64,000 nucleotides of DNA from the NCBI GenBank assembly GCA_964428485.1, contig CAYRYP010000001.1, forward strand, positions 1 to 64,000. The letters run 5' to 3'. Position numbers and translations under genes: made by a program. Shown in pieces: positions 53,017 to 61,884 of this stretch. This DNA comes from CAZPAN01 sp964428485 (lineage in GTDB: Bacteria > Actinomycetota > Coriobacteriia > Coriobacteriales > CADBOM01). The notes under the pieces were generated by a model. That model saw only the letters and a list, made by a program, of their open reading frames with translations, had not been told where the DNA came from and did not search any database. The first letter of the stretch is position 1. Each line of letters opens with the position of its first letter.

Positions 53017-54042
53017 ATGCAAGACGACAGAAGATTTGACGGGGATGCACGAGACGGCGTAGATGGCACCCCCATGTCATACGAGCCGGGTTCCCAAGTG
53101 AACCAAGCTGAGGAGGGTTTCACCGCATCCCACCACCCCAATGCTGGCGGTGGGATACCCGAGGATCCGGACACCCCAACAGCGGATATGACACCTGAGG
53201 ACACGGACGGCATCGGTTTCGACGATGATCACGACAATCTCCAGGCCGCTACCGGCGATTTCTTCAACATGCCCAGCTTCGATCAGGCGGAGGCCGCACT
53301 GCGCTCCAGGCGCAAGATGAAGATCACGATACTTGTGGCGGTGGTCGTGGTCGTCGCCCTAGTCATAGCGGCATACTTCATTCTCTCCGGGCAGCAGCAG
53401 GAGAGACGCTCTGACGCCATCGTCAACGACGAGCTCATCTCCGACGATGACATCGACAGCTCGACCCGCGCAGGAAGCGACTACGCCACCACCATCCCCG
53501 GACTCACCTCGCTGATCGGGATGAGCTTGAGCGACGTGTCATCCTCTCTTGGAACCGACTACATTACCTACGTCGCCGCTACCAACCCCGACGACGAAAC
53601 CACCTCTATCACGCTCGTCTACTCACCATCCGATGTCGACGTAGAGCTCGAGGGTGCCCCGCAGATCGTTCTTGAGGCAGATGACGACGACAACGTCTCT
53701 AAGGTCGTACTCACCTCTGAGATGGAAATGGTCGGCGTAAACGTGAGCAGCTTCTCCGAGCTAGTTGAGTCGTCGGAGGTCATCAACTGGCTTCTCGAGC
53801 AGGCCGGGATCTCAGACGGCATCGAGAGCTACACGGCTCCCTCTGCCGACACCTACACCACCTACGTCGACGAAGAGGCTGAGGAGCTTGTGGTATCGAT
53901 GGAGTCGTACACCTTCTCAGGCAGCATTGAAGGAGCTTCCGCCCCATCGAGCTGGCAGTTGGTGTTGACCTTTGACTACGAGCAGGTGAACTCCGGTCAG
54001 GCCGAGGAACCGGTTAAGACCATCCAGATCACTCTGGAGTAG
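53017..54042 (+). CDS. Membrane-anchored extracytoplasmic protein, unknown function
   Basis: The 341-residue protein has an acidic, Pro-rich N-terminal 95 residues and a transmembrane helix near 103-123 (KITILVAVVVVVALVIAAYFIL), preceded by RSRRK. A Ser/Thr/Asp/Glu-rich extracytoplasmic domain follows with IPGLTSLIGMSLSDVSSSLG and LEADDDDNVSKVVLTSE. The GMSLSDVSSSLG region is reminiscent of PASTA- or BLIP-like repeats, without a firm match. AAAGGAG lies 9 bases before ATG 53017. It ends the his transcript, before the terminator at 54105. Confidence 0.7.
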   Translation: MQDDRRFDGDARDGVDGTPMSYEPGSQVNQAEEGFTASHHPNAGGGIPEDPDTPTADMTPEDTDGIGFDDDHDNLQAATGDFFNMPSFDQAEAALRSRRKMKITILVAVVVVVALVIAAYFILSGQQQERRSDAIVNDELISDDDIDSSTRAGSDYATTIPGLTSLIGMSLSDVSSSLGTDYITYVAATNPDDETTSITLVYSPSDVDVELEGAPQIVLEADDDDNVSKVVLTSEMEMVGVNVSSFSELVESSEVINWLLEQAGISDGIESYTAPSADTYTTYVDEEAEELVVSMESYTFSGSIEGASAPSSWQLVLTFDYEQVNSGQAEEPVKTIQITLE

Positions 54043-54104
54043 GCAAAAGGCACCTTCTGACGGCTGAGAAAAGCGCAAGACTTTCATTTGCGGTGCGGTG
54101 ACGG

Positions 54105-54135
54105 ACGCCTGACCGGACGGCCAGGCGCTTCGTTT
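54105..54135 (+). terminator. Candidate terminator after the his transcript
   Basis: CGCCTG (54106-54111) and CAGGCG (54122-54127) pair, with inner CC/GG pairing, followed by CTTCGTTT. It lies about 65 bases after the last gene of the his region. The T-run is short. Confidence 0.5.
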
Positions 54136-54162
54136 GACCACAGATTAAGACGTCCTTAAAAT
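54134..54162 (+). promoter_or_regulatory. rny: Sigma-70 promoter of rny
   Basis: TTGACC and TAAAAT are separated by exactly 17 bases. A second candidate, an extended -10 TGATATAAG (54203-54211), lies further down. If the first is used, the rny mRNA leader is about 255 bases. Confidence 0.7.
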
Positions 54163-54423
54163 AGGAATGATTGCATCTGCACTGAACACGCCAAGGCGTG
54201 ATTGATATAAGTTTTACGAATCGAATATCGCCTCCAGACATGCGGTCGTGCCACGATGCGATCCGACTATGCCCGCTATGGAGCGTCCCTAGGACATATG
54301 TGCCCGTCCCGAGTTCTTTGATGGGGGTCGGGGGGATGAGACAGCTTCAGTGCGGCATGGATGCAACGCAATAAGGGCTTTTGGCGCAGTGCGCCGTGCC
54401 ATGACCGATAGGGGTGCGAACCT
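54163..54423 (+). other. Long untranslated leader of rny
   Basis: About 255 bases with no supportable reading frame lie between the promoter and rny. I see several short inverted repeats and G-rich runs (GGGGGTCGGGGGG near 54325) but no known riboswitch or small RNA. AGGGG lies just before the rny start. The region could carry a regulatory RNA or an autoregulatory RNase Y site. Confidence 0.45.
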
Positions 54424-55953
54424 ATGGAGGTAGTTCTATACATAGTCCTGGCGGTAGTCGGGATCGCGGCCGGGTTCCTGATCTCTCAGGCGATCTCCAG
54501 ATCCAAGAGAAAAAATGCCGAGTCCACTGTCGCCGACATTATTGGCAACGCCAAGCGGGAGGCCGAAAGCATCAGGCGCGACGCGGAGCTTGCGGCCAAA
54601 GAAAACAAGATCAAGATGCAGGACGAGCTCGACCGCGAGATCTCGGACCGCAAGCGCGAGATAAGCCAGCAGGAGAACAGGCTGATACAGCGCGAAGACT
54701 CACTCGACAAGCGCTCCAGCAGTCTCGATAAGCGCGAGCACCAACTCTCCTCACTGCAGGGTCAGATTGAGAAGAAGGAACAGAAGCTCGATCAGGCCCT
54801 CGTCGAGGCCAATGAGAGGCTCGAGCAGATAGCATCGATGACCCGTGATCAGGCTAAGGAGGCCCTCATTGAGAGGGTCAAGGGTGAGTGCACCAAGAAG
54901 GCCGCCGCCATCATCCGCAACTCCGAGACTCAGGCCAACCTCGAGGCGGAGCGCAAGGCCCGCAACATCCTCAGCATGGCCATCCAGCGCATGGCCGACG
55001 ACCAGACCTCGGAGCATACGATCTCCTCCGTGCCGATCCCATCCGATGACCTCAAGGGCCGCATCATCGGCCGTGAGGGTCGAAACATCAGGACCTTCGA
55101 GCAGATCACCGGCGTGAACCTCATCATCGACGACACCCCCGAGGTGGTCGTGATCTCGTGCTTCGACCCAGTCAGACGTGAGATCGGTCGCATAACGCTG
55201 GAGAACCTCATCGCCGACGGCAGGATCCACCCCGCTAGGATCGAGGAGATGTTCGCCAAGGCCACCAAACTCGTCAACAGGCAGGTGCAGGAGGCTGGAG
55301 AGAAGGCGGCCTTCGAGATTGGGATCCACGACTTCGACCCCGAGATCATAAAGACCCTCGGACGGCTCAAGTTCCGCACCTCCTACGGACAGAACGTCCT
55401 GCAACACTCTATCGAGGTGGCCTATCTCACCTCGATGATGGCCTCGGAGCTCGGACTTGACCCGGCACCTGCCAAGCGTGCGGGGCTCCTCCACGACATC
55501 GGCAAGGCTATCGACCACGAGGTCGAGGGATCGCACGCCGTTATCGGAGCCGATCTCATCCGCAGGTTCGGCGAGTCCCAGGCCATCGTCCATGCTGTCG
55601 AGGCACATCACAACGATGTCGAACCGCAGTCGGTGATCGCCGTACTGGTGCAGGCCGCCGATGCCATCTCAGCTGCGCGTCCAGGTGCCAGAAGCGAGTC
55701 GATGGAGAACTATGTCAAGAGGCTCGAGAAGCTCGAAGGTATCGCTAACGAGCACGATGGCGTCGAGCGCACCTATGTCATGCAGGCCGGTCGTGAGATC
55801 AGGGTCATGGTCGAGCCAGAGAAAATCAGCGACGCCCAGTCGGTAGTGCTCGCCCACGACATCGCTAAGCAGATCGAGGACGAGATGCAGTACCCCGGGC
55901 AGATCAAGGTTGTAGTCATCCGCGAGAGCCGCGCGCAGGACATCGCCAAGTAG
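54424..55953 (+). CDS. rny: Ribonuclease Y
   Basis: RNase Y is a membrane-anchored endoribonuclease that starts mRNA decay. The 509-residue protein has an N-terminal transmembrane helix (LYIVLAVVGIAAGFLISQAI). A long coiled coil runs to about residue 190, then a KH domain (GRIIGREGRNIRTFEQITGVNLIIDD). The HD domain has LLHDIGKAIDHE near residue 360. The IGREGRNI motif is the RNA-binding GXXG loop. It stands in the conserved rny...spoVS...miaB neighbourhood known from Bacillus, with an ATPase gene in place of ymdB. Confidence 0.96.
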   Translation: MEVVLYIVLAVVGIAAGFLISQAISRSKRKNAESTVADIIGNAKREAESIRRDAELAAKENKIKMQDELDREISDRKREISQQENRLIQREDSLDKRSSSLDKREHQLSSLQGQIEKKEQKLDQALVEANERLEQIASMTRDQAKEALIERVKGECTKKAAAIIRNSETQANLEAERKARNILSMAIQRMADDQTSEHTISSVPIPSDDLKGRIIGREGRNIRTFEQITGVNLIIDDTPEVVVISCFDPVRREIGRITLENLIADGRIHPARIEEMFAKATKLVNRQVQEAGEKAAFEIGIHDFDPEIIKTLGRLKFRTSYGQNVLQHSIEVAYLTSMMASELGLDPAPAKRAGLLHDIGKAIDHEVEGSHAVIGADLIRRFGESQAIVHAVEAHHNDVEPQSVIAVLVQAADAISAARPGARSESMENYVKRLEKLEGIANEHDGVERTYVMQAGREIRVMVEPEKISDAQSVVLAHDIAKQIEDEMQYPGQIKVVVIRESRAQDIAK

Positions 55954-55980
55954 AGCGCGGTGCGGGCAGGGGATCCAAAG

Positions 55981-57117
55981 ATGTCTGAGATCGATGACAG
56001 CATGGAATCGGGGGGAGCCGACACAGCCGGGACCCCATCGAATGCCAGCCTGAATGCCAGCCTCCTAGGATTCATCGAATCAGTTGCGGGAGACAGCCAC
56101 GTGCGTGTCGAGGAGAACCTGGGAGACGGGTTTGTGCGCCTACGCTCCTCAGAGGCGGAGAGGCGCCAGGCCAAGCACGACATCAGATCCGTCGAGGACG
56201 TGGTTGTGGAGATCCTACGTAACTCCCGCGACGCCCAGGCTACCACGATATTCCTGGCGACGACCCGCGACGGCGACATGCGCACGATAACCATCATCGA
56301 CAATGGCTCGGGGATCCCCGAACATATGCACGACCTGGTGTTCGAACCCAGGGTCACCTCCAAGCTCGACACGATGACGATGGACCGCTGGGGTGTGCAC
56401 GGCAGGGGAATGGCGCTCTTCTCCATCAGATCGAACGTAAGCCAAGCCAAGGTGCTCAGCTCAGCGGAGGGGAAGGGGACCGACATCTTCATCTCGGTCG
56501 ACACCGAGCTTCTTCCGGAAATCACCGATCAATCCTCCCAGCCCCAGATCGAGAGGGACGAGGAAGGCAACCCATTCGTTGCGCGCGGTCCGAACAATAT
56601 CAACCGCAAGGTCGCCGAGTTTGCGATAGACAACAGACATGCGATCGACGTGTACCTGGGTTCCCCAGCCGAGATCGCCTCTACTCTGGTGGACTACGGG
56701 GAAAAGGCCACCGACGCCTCCGAGCTGCTCTTCAACGACTCCCCAGCAGATCTCCCGATATGCCACAGACTGGCCTCGTGCGCTTCGGCCTCGGATCTGA
56801 TGGAGCGATGCCGCGAGCTGGGACTGTCCATTTCCGAACGCACAGCCTACAGGATTCTGCACGGGCAGATCCCGGCCGTGAGGCCCTACTACTCGCTCAT
56901 GACGGCCAAGCGTGCGCCCGAGAAGAAGAGGGCCGACATCTTCAAGGACTCCCGCGCCCTCAAGATCGCCGATGAGGACATCTCGTCGTTCTCGCGCAGG
57001 CTCGAGGACGCCTTCGACTCCCTGGCCAGCCAGTACTTTATCTCGCTGACCGATGAGCCAAAGATTAAGGTCGGCAAGGACTCGATCAAGGTAATCTTCC
57101 CGATAGAGAAGGAGTAG
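55981..57117 (+). CDS. Stand-alone GHKL ATPase with possible HTH, unknown function
   Basis: The 378-residue protein has a Bergerat ATP-binding fold. The N box is VVEILRNSRDAQAT (residues 75-88), G1 is IIDNGSGIPEHM (105-116) and G2 is GVHGRGMALF (138-147). There is no His-phosphotransfer, MutL or gyrase module. Residues about 275-300, CRELGLSISERTAYRILHGQ, look like a helix-turn-helix (inference). A C-terminal block with IKVGKDSIKVIFPIEKE closes it. ATG 55981 has AGGGGAT upstream. It lies 27 bases after rny and before spoVS; such ATPases recur at this place in some Clostridia and actinomycetes. Function unknown. Confidence 0.75.
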   Translation: MSEIDDSMESGGADTAGTPSNASLNASLLGFIESVAGDSHVRVEENLGDGFVRLRSSEAERRQAKHDIRSVEDVVVEILRNSRDAQATTIFLATTRDGDMRTITIIDNGSGIPEHMHDLVFEPRVTSKLDTMTMDRWGVHGRGMALFSIRSNVSQAKVLSSAEGKGTDIFISVDTELLPEITDQSSQPQIERDEEGNPFVARGPNNINRKVAEFAIDNRHAIDVYLGSPAEIASTLVDYGEKATDASELLFNDSPADLPICHRLASCASASDLMERCRELGLSISERTAYRILHGQIPAVRPYYSLMTAKRAPEKKRADIFKDSRALKIADEDISSFSRRLEDAFDSLASQYFISLTDEPKIKVGKDSIKVIFPIEKE

Positions 57118-57159
57118 CGTCAAAAGCCGCCTCCAACCGGTGTGCATCCGCTCCGCGAA

Positions 57160-57209
57160 TCGACAAAATCCCCGATAGCAGATAACATAAACGTCGCCTG
57201 AAATTCAGG
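57160..57209 (+). promoter_or_regulatory. spoVS: Promoter with palindrome at its start site, before spoVS
   Basis: TCGACA (57160-57165), 17 bases, TAACAT (57183-57188) forms a plausible promoter. CCTGAAATTCAGG (57197-57209), a perfect 13-bp palindrome, lies at the expected start site. This suggests a repressor site controlling spoVS. Confidence 0.5.
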
Positions 57210-57286
57210 TAACCAAACGAGACACTTAAACGATCAATACAACGAGTCTCAAACGCACTAACCAACGGACTAACGAAAGCATGCGT

Positions 57287-57583
57287 ATGGAATTTCTAAA
57301 AGTCTCTTCCAAATCATCCCCATCGTCTGTCGCAGGCGCGATCGCGGGGATGATAAAGGACGGCGTACCGGTCGACATCCAGTGCGTTGGCGCCGGAGCC
57401 GTCAACCAGGCCGTCAAGGCCATCGCGATCTCGAGGGGTTTCCTCTCTCCAATAGGCATAGAGATCATGTGCATCCCATCGTTTGCCGACATCGAGATCA
57501 ACGGCGAATACAGGACCGCGATACGTTTATCGGTCGAGCCGCGGTACATGAGAGGCACAGTCCAGCAGGTCGGGGAGATTTGA
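57287..57583 (+). CDS. spoVS: Stage V sporulation protein S family protein
   Basis: The 98-residue protein matches SpoVS: MEFLKVSSKSSPSSVAGAIAGMI, CVGAGAVNQAVKAIAISRGFL and FADIEINGEYRTAIRLSVEP. The family folds like Alba-type nucleic-acid binders and occurs in many non-sporulating bacteria; its role outside Bacillus is unclear. ATG 57287 is preferred over ATG 57281 because homologues start at this Met. The stop overlaps the next start (TGATG). It appears to have its own promoter. Confidence 0.92.
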   Translation: MEFLKVSSKSSPSSVAGAIAGMIKDGVPVDIQCVGAGAVNQAVKAIAISRGFLSPIGIEIMCIPSFADIEINGEYRTAIRLSVEPRYMRGTVQQVGEI

Positions 57584-58425
57584 TGCCCTCTGCCGATCTC
57601 AGAATCGAAATGCACTGCCACACCACCTACTCAGACGGGGTGCTCCCAGTGCCAGAGCTTCTCAATCGGGCATCCGAGATGGAGCTCACACATATCTCGA
57701 TCACGGATCACGACTGCCTGACCGCCTGTTTCGAGGCCCCACTGGCACTTCCCGAGGGAATGCGTTTCATCCCCGGGGTCGAGATCTCCACCAGGTGGGA
57801 CGGGCGGTGCGACCTCCATATCCTCGGCTACTTCATCGACGCCTCCGAACGGAGTCTCACAGAAGCCCTGGAGCAGGCTGTCGAGGGCAGATCGGAGAGG
57901 GTGGTCAAGATGGTCAGCCTGCTTGAGGATGCGGGATTTGACATCTCACTTGACTGGTTCGAGACCGGCGGGCACTCCCTCAACAGAAGCAACATCGCCC
58001 GCAGGCTTGTCGAAGTAGGCAGCGCCACCAACGTAAACGATGCGTTCGACAGGCTCATAGGCAGAAAGTGTCCTTACTACGTCCCCAAGCACGACATGGA
58101 GTCCGGCGAGGCCGTAGACCTTGTGCACGACGCAGGCGGGATCGCCGTTATCGCGCATCCCGCACACTACGGCGTCGAGGACGCCATCGAGCCGCTCTTC
58201 CGCGAGCATGGCCTGGACGGCATCGAGTGCCGCCACAGCGAGCAGACTCAGGAGGAGGAGACCAGGCTGGAGGGCGTGGCGCGCTCACTTGGGATGCTCG
58301 TCACAGGCGGGTCAGACTATCATGGAGACCCGGTCCATCCCGGAAATCTCGGATCCTGCCAGCCCGAGATCGGGGACGTGGAGGCCTTCCTCGAGGCCGG
58401 AAGAGCCCGGGGATTCTGCCTCTAA
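57583..58425 (+). CDS. PHP-domain phosphoesterase (TrpH/YciV-like)
   Basis: The 280-residue protein has PHP metal motifs: MHCHTTYSDG near residue 10, TDHDC near residue 41, PGVEIS near residue 64, AHPAHYG near residue 187 and GGSDYHGD near residue 249. This pattern is closest to the TrpH/YciV family, which includes 5'-3' exonucleases (RNase AM) and nucleotide phosphoesterases, rather than HisJ. Its position between spoVS and miaB suggests RNA work (inference). It starts within the spoVS stop (TGATG) behind GGGGAG. Confidence 0.85.
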   Translation: MPSADLRIEMHCHTTYSDGVLPVPELLNRASEMELTHISITDHDCLTACFEAPLALPEGMRFIPGVEISTRWDGRCDLHILGYFIDASERSLTEALEQAVEGRSERVVKMVSLLEDAGFDISLDWFETGGHSLNRSNIARRLVEVGSATNVNDAFDRLIGRKCPYYVPKHDMESGEAVDLVHDAGGIAVIAHPAHYGVEDAIEPLFREHGLDGIECRHSEQTQEEETRLEGVARSLGMLVTGGSDYHGDPVHPGNLGSCQPEIGDVEAFLEAGRARGFCL

Positions 58426-58447
58426 AATCGACCTTATGGAGAGGATC

Positions 58448-59824
58448 ATGCCCATCGACGACACAGACGCCAACCACAGCGCATTGAACGGACTAACCTT
58501 CGTCCTCAAGATCTTCGGCTGCCAGATGAACAGGAGCGACTCCGAGATCGTGGCGGGGCTGCTGCTGCGTCACGGAGCCATTGAGGTCTTTGACGAAGCC
58601 AGCGCAGACATCGTAGTCTTTATCACCTGCTGCGTCCGAGAGAACGCAGAGATCCGCGTCATGGGACAGATCGCCTCACTCACGGGAACGCCGGCGCCGA
58701 AGGGCTCGAGGCTCCGCAAGAGGATAGTCGCGGTGGGTGGATGCATGGCCCAGCGGGACGTTGGGGAGCTTCTCGAGGCCCTCCCCAACGTGGACGTGGT
58801 CTTTGGCACGCACAACATCTCCGAGCTTCCACAGCTGCTCCAGGATTCAATCGCACAGGAGCGAAGGTTGGCGAGCATTCAAGAGGACACCCCACCCGCG
58901 GGATCGGATGCACCCAGGAGGCGCGAGAGCGCGTTTCATGCATGGCTTCCCATCATGAAGGGATGCGACAACTTCTGCTCATACTGCATAGTTCCGTACG
59001 TCCGCGGCCGTGAGAAAAGCAGGCCGATCGCCGACGTGGTCGCCGATGCCGCTAGATTCGTCTCCGAGGGCGCACGCGAGATTACGCTCCTCGGACAGAA
59101 CGTCAACTCCTACGGGCGCGATATATACGGGGAGCCGAGATTTTCGGAGGTGCTCCGCGAGGTGGCGGCCACAGGGATTGAGAGGCTCAGGTTTGTCACG
59201 AGCCATCCCAAGGATCTCAGTGACGACACCATAGAGGCGATGGCGGAGCTGGAGTGCGTGATGCCGCAGCTCCACCTGCCGGTCCAGTCGGGCTCGGACA
59301 GGATACTTGCCGCCATGAACAGAAAGTACACGGCCCAGTCCTATCTCGAGAGGGTAGAGAGGCTACGCAGCGCGGTCGAGGGAATTGCGCTTTCGACTGA
59401 CATCATCGTCGGCTTCCCGGGTGAGACCGAGGAGGACTTCCAGGCAACCTACGACCTCGTCGAGAAGGTTGGCTACTCCCAGGTCTTTACCTTCATCTTC
59501 TCGCCCAGATCGGGAACCCCTGCGGCCAGTATGGTGGATGACACCCCGCACGAGATTGTACAGCGCAGGTTCGACTCGCTGGTCGAGCTCGTGCAGAGGG
59601 GCGCATACGAGGCCAACCAGGCCGAACTAGGCAGGATCGTACCGGTTCTGGTGGAGGGCACCTCCAAGCGCGACGAAACCATGATGTCGGGCAAGAGTCC
59701 GAAGAACCAGACCGTTCACTTCCCGTGCCCCGATGGCCGGACGCCGGCGGATCTCGTGGGGAAGATGGTCGATGTGAGAGTGGATGTTGCCAAGACATGG
59801 TACCTGTCGGGAGAGGCGGTCTGA
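58448..59824 (+). CDS. miaB: tRNA 2-methylthio-N6-isopentenyladenosine-37 methylthiotransferase
   Basis: MiaB is a radical-SAM enzyme with two [4Fe-4S] clusters that adds a methylthio group to i6A37 of tRNA. The first-cluster cysteines lie in KIFGCQMN, TCCVREN and VGGCMAQ. The SAM motif is GCDNFCSYC (C-x3-C-x2-C) near residue 172. DIIVGFPGETEEDF and a C-terminal TRAM domain (VLVEGTSKR) follow. GGAGAGGATC lies just before ATG 58448; ATG 58436 is an alternative. It works after MiaA, encoded next. Confidence 0.95.
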   Translation: MPIDDTDANHSALNGLTFVLKIFGCQMNRSDSEIVAGLLLRHGAIEVFDEASADIVVFITCCVRENAEIRVMGQIASLTGTPAPKGSRLRKRIVAVGGCMAQRDVGELLEALPNVDVVFGTHNISELPQLLQDSIAQERRLASIQEDTPPAGSDAPRRRESAFHAWLPIMKGCDNFCSYCIVPYVRGREKSRPIADVVADAARFVSEGAREITLLGQNVNSYGRDIYGEPRFSEVLREVAATGIERLRFVTSHPKDLSDDTIEAMAELECVMPQLHLPVQSGSDRILAAMNRKYTAQSYLERVERLRSAVEGIALSTDIIVGFPGETEEDFQATYDLVEKVGYSQVFTFIFSPRSGTPAASMVDDTPHEIVQRRFDSLVELVQRGAYEANQAELGRIVPVLVEGTSKRDETMMSGKSPKNQTVHFPCPDGRTPADLVGKMVDVRVDVAKTWYLSGEAV

Positions 59825-59825
59825 G

Positions 59826-60749
59826 GTGGACTCCGAAAGTGCCTGCGGGGAGATATGCTCGCTCTCAGCCGCCCATGCTCCTGGCACCGTCCTCGCCATA
59901 GTGGGTGCCACAGCTACCGGCAAGTCCGAGGTAGCCGAGCTGGTGGCCGAAAGCATCGGGGGAGAGATAGTCTCCGCAGACTCGATGCAGGTCTATCGAG
60001 GGATGGATATCGGCACAGCCAAGGTGCCCGTGCGAAATAGACGCGTCCCATACCACTGCATCGACATCGTCGACCCGGGGGAATCCTATTCCGCAGCGCT
60101 GTTCCAGAAAGACGCCCGAGCGGCGATAGACGACGTGATCTCACGAGGTGGGGTCCCCATAGTATGCGGGGGCACGGGCCTCTACGTTAAGGCGGCGCTC
60201 GACGACATGAGATTCCCCTCCGGCGAGCAGGAGCAAAACCCGGTGCGCGAGCGCTATGAGCGCATCGCTAAGGAGAACGGCGCAGAGGAGCTTCATCGCA
60301 TGCTTGCGGAGCGCGACCAGAAGGCCGCCCAGATGATACACCCCAACAACGTCCGCAGGGTCGTAAGAGCCCTAGAAATGCTGGACAGGGGCGTCTCCTA
60401 CAGCGTGCAGGCCAGCGGAATCCAGACGACACCGGCTTTCTACCCCACACTCTACTTCGGCTTGTCGATGGATAGAGAGAGGCTCTACGCCAGAGTGAAC
60501 GCCAGAGTGGACGACATGATGTCCAACGGACTCGTTGACGAGGTTCGCGGGCTTGCGGACCGGGGTTTTGCACAGGCGCTCACATCCAGCCAGGCCATAG
60601 GCTACAAGGAGATCCTCGACTATCTCAACGGTGCCTGCACGCTTGATGAAGCTGTAGAGTCTATCAAACGTTCCACCCGTCGCTATGCCAAACGACAGAG
60701 CACCTGGTTTCGCCGAGATGATCGCATCCACTGGCTCGAGATCGACTGA
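59826..60749 (+). CDS. miaA: tRNA dimethylallyltransferase
   Basis: MiaA transfers dimethylallyl from DMAPP to A37 of tRNA. The 307-residue protein has the P-loop GATATGKSEVAELVA, SADSMQVYRGMDIGTAK, CGGTGLYVKA and HPNNVRRVVRALE. Near the end SQAIGYKEI and RYAKRQSTWFRRD are conserved. GTG 59826 is chosen with GAGAGGCGG upstream; it starts two bases after miaB. IspH (4747) makes its DMAPP. Confidence 0.95.
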   Translation: MDSESACGEICSLSAAHAPGTVLAIVGATATGKSEVAELVAESIGGEIVSADSMQVYRGMDIGTAKVPVRNRRVPYHCIDIVDPGESYSAALFQKDARAAIDDVISRGGVPIVCGGTGLYVKAALDDMRFPSGEQEQNPVRERYERIAKENGAEELHRMLAERDQKAAQMIHPNNVRRVVRALEMLDRGVSYSVQASGIQTTPAFYPTLYFGLSMDRERLYARVNARVDDMMSNGLVDEVRGLADRGFAQALTSSQAIGYKEILDYLNGACTLDEAVESIKRSTRRYAKRQSTWFRRDDRIHWLEID

Positions 60750-60786
60750 GAGGACGCCGCTTGCAGCACCTGGAAGCCAAGACTTG

Positions 60787-60815
60787 GGTGGCAGGTTCGC
60801 ATAGCCTGCTCCACC
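60787..60815 (+). terminator. Hairpin after miaA, possible terminator
   Basis: GGTGGCAGG pairs with CCTG-CT-CCACC (one 2-base bulge). It is flanked by a weaker outer AGCC/GGCT pairing. No T-run follows. A promoter appears just downstream, so it likely separates miaA from dapF. Confidence 0.45.
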
Positions 60816-60866
60816 GGCTGGGATCAGTTAACAAGTTTGAAAGAATGCATCTCTAGAATGCTCACT

Positions 60867-60875
60867 TGATATGAT
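60867..60875 (+). promoter_or_regulatory. dapF: Extended -10 promoter of dapF
   Basis: TGATATGAT is an extended -10 (TG, one base, TATGAT) about 26 bases before the chosen dapF start. No -35 is clear, as is typical for extended -10 promoters. Confidence 0.5.
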
Positions 60876-60900
60876 GGGGAACAAAATGGCAGGTGATAAG

Positions 60901-61800
60901 ATGCGATACCGGTTTGCCAAGATCCACGGGCTCGGCAACGATTTCGTGCTCATGGACGACATGGCCGCCGCGATCGATTTCGACGAGCGCACGATCGCGG
61001 CGATATGCGACAGGCACTTCGGTGTGGGCGCGGACGGCCTGATACTGGCCAGGCCCGCCACCGACGGTGTAAGCGATGCCTTCATGTGCTACTACAACTC
61101 CGACGGGACCGTCGCCCAGATGTGTGGCAACGGGGTGAGGTGCTTTGCCAAGTTCCTCGTCGACCGCGGAATCGTGGCCCCAGACGGAGGCATTCTCAAT
61201 ATCCAGACCCTTGCAGGCGTCAAGCGCATCGGCGTCACATTAGATGACAACGGCAAAGTCTCGCTCGCTAGGGTGGAGATGGGCGCCCCCATCCTGGAGC
61301 CCTCCAAGGTCCCGACTACCCTTCCGGCAACCGCGGGAGGAGCGGCCGTAAACGCTCCCATGCAAAGCCCGCTCGGACAAATCGAGGTCACCTGCGTCTC
61401 GATGGGAAACCCGCACTGCGTGACGTTCATGGACGACCGCGCATTCTTCGACGACCCGGCGTCCTTCGCAATCGAGCAGATCGGCCCTGCCATGGAGACC
61501 TCAGAGGTCTTCCCGGAGAAGTGCAACATAGAGTTCGCACACATCGTAGACCCCGGCTCAGACGAAAAAGGCAGGCCGGCCGAGATTCTTATGAGGGTCT
61601 GGGAGAGAGGATGCGGCGAGACCCTGGCATGCGGAACCGGGGCCTGCGCTACCACGGTCGCGGCACATCTTGCCAAAAACGTGGCGTCTTCCGCTACAGT
61701 GCATCTCAGGGGTGGAGATCTCCACATCGAGCTCGATGAAGGTGGGGTCGTGATGACCGGCCCCGCCCAGGAGTCGTTCACCGGCGAGATCGAGATCTGA
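60901..61800 (+). CDS. dapF: Diaminopimelate epimerase
   Basis: DapF converts LL-diaminopimelate to the meso form, for lysine and peptidoglycan. The 299-residue protein has the two catalytic cysteines: QMCGNGVRCFAKF near residue 75 and LACGTGACATTVAAH near residue 243. HGLGNDFV at the start and GNPHCVTF in the middle are conserved. ATG 60901 is preferred because AGGTGA precedes it and the promoter lies 26 bases upstream; ATG 60871 and 60886 are in frame. The next gene makes its substrate. Confidence 0.95.
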   Translation: MRYRFAKIHGLGNDFVLMDDMAAAIDFDERTIAAICDRHFGVGADGLILARPATDGVSDAFMCYYNSDGTVAQMCGNGVRCFAKFLVDRGIVAPDGGILNIQTLAGVKRIGVTLDDNGKVSLARVEMGAPILEPSKVPTTLPATAGGAAVNAPMQSPLGQIEVTCVSMGNPHCVTFMDDRAFFDDPASFAIEQIGPAMETSEVFPEKCNIEFAHIVDPGSDEKGRPAEILMRVWERGCGETLACGTGACATTVAAHLAKNVASSATVHLRGGDLHIELDEGGVVMTGPAQESFTGEIEI

Positions 61801-61884
61801 CGCACCCAAGAAGCGTTCCAATTCGTTTACAGAAGCCAGCCGATGACGCCCGCTGTGCCCGCGAGCGTGGAAGGAGCATCCCAG

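Noticed and set aside
57583..58425. Second PHP gene as the histidinol phosphatase
   Set aside because: Its motifs (CHTTYSDG, GGSDYHGD) fit the TrpH/YciV group better, and the protein at 11173 fits HisJ better.
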